From Pantoea agglomerans (GTDB lineage: Bacteria > Pseudomonadota > Gammaproteobacteria > Enterobacterales > Enterobacteriaceae): a DNA stretch of 64,000 nucleotides. Under the pieces are notes generated by a model. It saw nothing but the letters and a program-made list of their open reading frames with translations. It ran no database searches and was not told the DNA's origin. Positions 62,193-64,000 of the stretch are shown here, in pieces (positions within the stretch are counted from its first letter, which is position 1; each line of letters opens with the position of its first letter). The position numbers and the translations under genes were made by a program. The stretch is taken from contig NZ_CP090207.1 of assembly GCF_021397715.1 (NCBI RefSeq), positions 1,550,001 to 1,614,000 of the forward strand. Reading direction: 5' to 3'.

Positions 62193-64000
62193 TTATTGTG
62201 CAGGGTCCGCTATAAAAGGGAACAAACCGTAACGGCCATGATGCGGATTCTTGCCAAACATAAGAGACTGCTCACGCTTCATGATTGCATCAGGCGGGTC
62301 GGTGTTCTCAACAACGATGACTTGGGTGTCCTCAGGCAGCGCTTCAAGGTACGCGTAAAACTGATCTTTAAGGTCAGTACCGGTCAAATCATATTCTGTT
62401 CCATCTGGCTCTCTGTATGCCAGCAATGGAGAATCGAGTACAACGAATCCCGTGTGTGGTGTGTGGCGCTCACGGCAGAAAGCAAGCAGCCCGAGGGTGA
62501 AAGCTGCATGCGTAATGGCGCGAAGGCCCTTACCAAAAGCACTACGCGACTTTCCAGCAATTACAAGATCTCGAGACTTGGAATCGAAGTACACATCCCC
62601 AACCTCTGGGAAGTGCCAACCAGTCAATATGCCTTCAACAGTCTTAGCAAAACTATGGGCTACAGTGCTTGAGAGATCTGCGTTAGCAACCCCCCCAGCC
62701 TTCTCGTCTTCAGTGCCCTTTTCAAGATCAGCCCGACGGCGTTCCATGTCTTGAACAGTGGCATAGAGTGCCAACGCTTCGCGTACCTCGGCCCGCTTGT
62801 CGGCAAAGTCTGAATAGGACTTGCGAAGGGTCGAGAGCTTGGGAGCGAGGAATTCTTCAACTGACTCCGAAATCGACTCCAGTTCTCGAACAACAGTGGG
62901 TATTCTGCGATCAAAGTTGGCGCCTTCGCGCTCAAGGCTTTGGACGGTAGCTACAAGTTCCGTGCGCAAAACTTCGATCTTGGCAATCTCCACACGTGCA
63001 GCCTGAACGACGGCATCAGTATCTCCATTACACCCAGTATCGGGGGGATGATGATCGGGGGCCGCTCCGCAAAGAGGACAATGCCCGGCACTCAGTACGC
63101 TAAAGAGCGTCCCGCCTTCTTCAATGGCACGTAGCCTTTCAATATCGGACAAGTAGTGTCTATCAAGCAGCCTGAATCGCTCAAGCATCGCACTTACCTG
63201 TGCACGTCGCTCTCGGCTTTCTTCCAGTTTTTTGCGTAATTCTCGTCGCTTCCCGGCAGCCTCCTGAAACTCATCTTCGGTGGTGTTTACCTGGGCCGCC
63301 TGTTGACGAAGTGAGGTGTTGATCTTCTCTAGCTGCTCCTCGAGTTCCTTCGGACTCTTTGTCAACTCCTTGAGCCGGTCACCATAGTCTTCAAGAAGCT
63401 GATCGAGAAGACGCAATTGTGCCTTGCGCGATAACTCTTCCGGCTCACTCTTATTACTGGTGGCGACCAATGCGGAGTCGTCTGCTCCGGTTAAAAGTAA
63501 CTTGAATGTGGCTAAGTTCGGCGTGTTGGCGGTGGGATTGCCATCAATAAGCGGTGAGCTTTGTTGTGTAATCTCCGTCTCATCGACGATCATCAAACGC
63601 GCAATGTTGCGAAAGCTTAAGCTGAGGGTTTCGTTCCGGGAGTTTTTGCGAACACGCTTGCCACCAAGGCTACATAGATCCAGCAAGAATGATGAAAGGT
63701 TCGTATTGTTCTTATCGCTGTGTTTTTCGTCAAGCTGCGTATACGGAATTTCGTTTGTTGGTGGCGCCTGGTGCAAGTCTTCGTAGAGCCGAAAACCACC
63801 GCCATCTATGCTGCGCCAGAGTGTAAATGACTTCCCATCAAGGGTTTCAAGCCCCAATAGAACAAGGTCGTAGCCAACGCGCTCAGGGATATCACGCAGA
63901 GGCGGCTTTCCACCGAGCATGAAGTCGATGGCTTCGACAATGAAAGATTTTCCAGTGTTTGATGCGCCGTAAATGACATTGAGGCCAGCACCGAAGGTCA
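62193..64000 (-). CDS. SMC/Rad50-like AAA ATPase, 5' end beyond the window
   Basis: The frame stays open to the right edge, where it contains Walker A GASNTGKS, so the true start lies outside. A long coiled coil follows (from SRKAQLRLLDQLLEDYGDRL to RRAQVSAML), interrupted by HCPLCG, which resembles a zinc-hook or finger. The C-terminal head has GLRAITHAAFTLGL and Walker B FVVLDSP, with VVENTD after it. The architecture is that of RecN/Rad50-like ATPases found in defence systems and ABC-3C loci. At least 602 codons are visible. Its partner genes should lie upstream, off the window. Confidence 0.78.
   Translation of the reverse strand, partial: TFGAGLNVIYGASNTGKSFIVEAIDFMLGGKPPLRDIPERVGYDLVLLGLETLDGKSFTLWRSIDGGGFRLYEDLHQAPPTNEIPYTQLDEKHSDKNNTNLSSFLLDLCSLGGKRVRKNSRNETLSLSFRNIARLMIVDETEITQQSSPLIDGNPTANTPNLATFKLLLTGADDSALVATSNKSEPEELSRKAQLRLLDQLLEDYGDRLKELTKSPKELEEQLEKINTSLRQQAAQVNTTEDEFQEAAGKRRELRKKLEESRERRAQVSAMLERFRLLDRHYLSDIERLRAIEEGGTLFSVLSAGHCPLCGAAPDHHPPDTGCNGDTDAVVQAARVEIAKIEVLRTELVATVQSLEREGANFDRRIPTVVRELESISESVEEFLAPKLSTLRKSYSDFADKRAEVREALALYATVQDMERRRADLEKGTEDEKAGGVANADLSSTVAHSFAKTVEGILTGWHFPEVGDVYFDSKSRDLVIAGKSRSAFGKGLRAITHAAFTLGLLAFCRERHTPHTGFVVLDSPLLAYREPDGTEYDLTGTDLKDQFYAYLEALPEDTQVIVVENTDPPDAIMKREQSLMFGKNPHHGRYGLFPFIADPAQ

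Noticed and set aside
62166-62672. 168-codon plus-strand frame at the end of the ATPase gene
   Set aside because: It is antisense to the conserved ATPase head domain (GLRAITHAAF, FVVLDSP) and has no features of its own.

Overview
This window is chromosomal DNA from an enterobacterium, most likely of the Erwiniaceae (Pantoea/Erwinia-like). That placement is an inference. It rests on close recognisable relatives of E. coli HisL, YeeZ, PlaP, SbcB, DacD, YeeA and YeeX in conserved order, together with a membrane gluconate-dehydrogenase operon and a GC-rich backbone.

Layout, 1-24 kb. The left edge cuts the his operon at its leader peptide. The backbone order hisL-yeeZ-(yoeI)-plaP-sbcB-dacD-yeeA-yeeX matches E. 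coli, but four cargo blocks sit in the gaps: a putrescine catabolism unit (puuDRB divergent from puuA), a threonate/tetronate sugar-acid operon (ygbI-like regulator, ltnD, otnK, otnC, otnI, ygbN), an orphan Hcp module with a possible effector/immunity pair, and a three-subunit FAD/cytochrome c dehydrogenase operon. The E. coli neighbours yeeY and sbmC are not seen.

Layout, 24-40 kb. A series of mostly single genes follows: a LacI orthologue without lacZ, ydcF, a ketopantoate-reductase-like gene, an ArsR-type regulator, a second EF-G, a fatty acid desaturase overlapping a PhnD-like protein, an LLM flavoenzyme, an RND efflux pair and katG with an upstream OxyR-like site.

Layout, 39.7-52.2 kb. 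A catabolic and uptake cluster encodes a THI5/NMT1-type ABC transporter with two related binding proteins, two amidohydrolases, a creatininase-like amidase, a RidA-family protein, an FAD oxidoreductase, a ferredoxin-type reductase, a 2-oxoglutarate/Fe(II) oxygenase and a LysR regulator. The set suggests uptake and oxidative/hydrolytic breakdown of a nitrogenous, probably heterocyclic, compound.

Layout, 52.2-64 kb. The sequence becomes patchy, AT-rich and accessory: two small lipoproteins, an MFS transporter, an ArdC-like pseudogene and IS3/IS630 debris. The most interesting item is a complete-looking retron: an ABC-ATPase/TOPRIM (OLD-like) effector, a candidate msr-msd RNA bounded by 17-nt complementary repeats, and a reverse transcriptase. 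A DUF4917 SIR2-like protein and a convergent SMC/Rad50-like ATPase cut by the right edge follow. This end looks like an anti-phage defence island.
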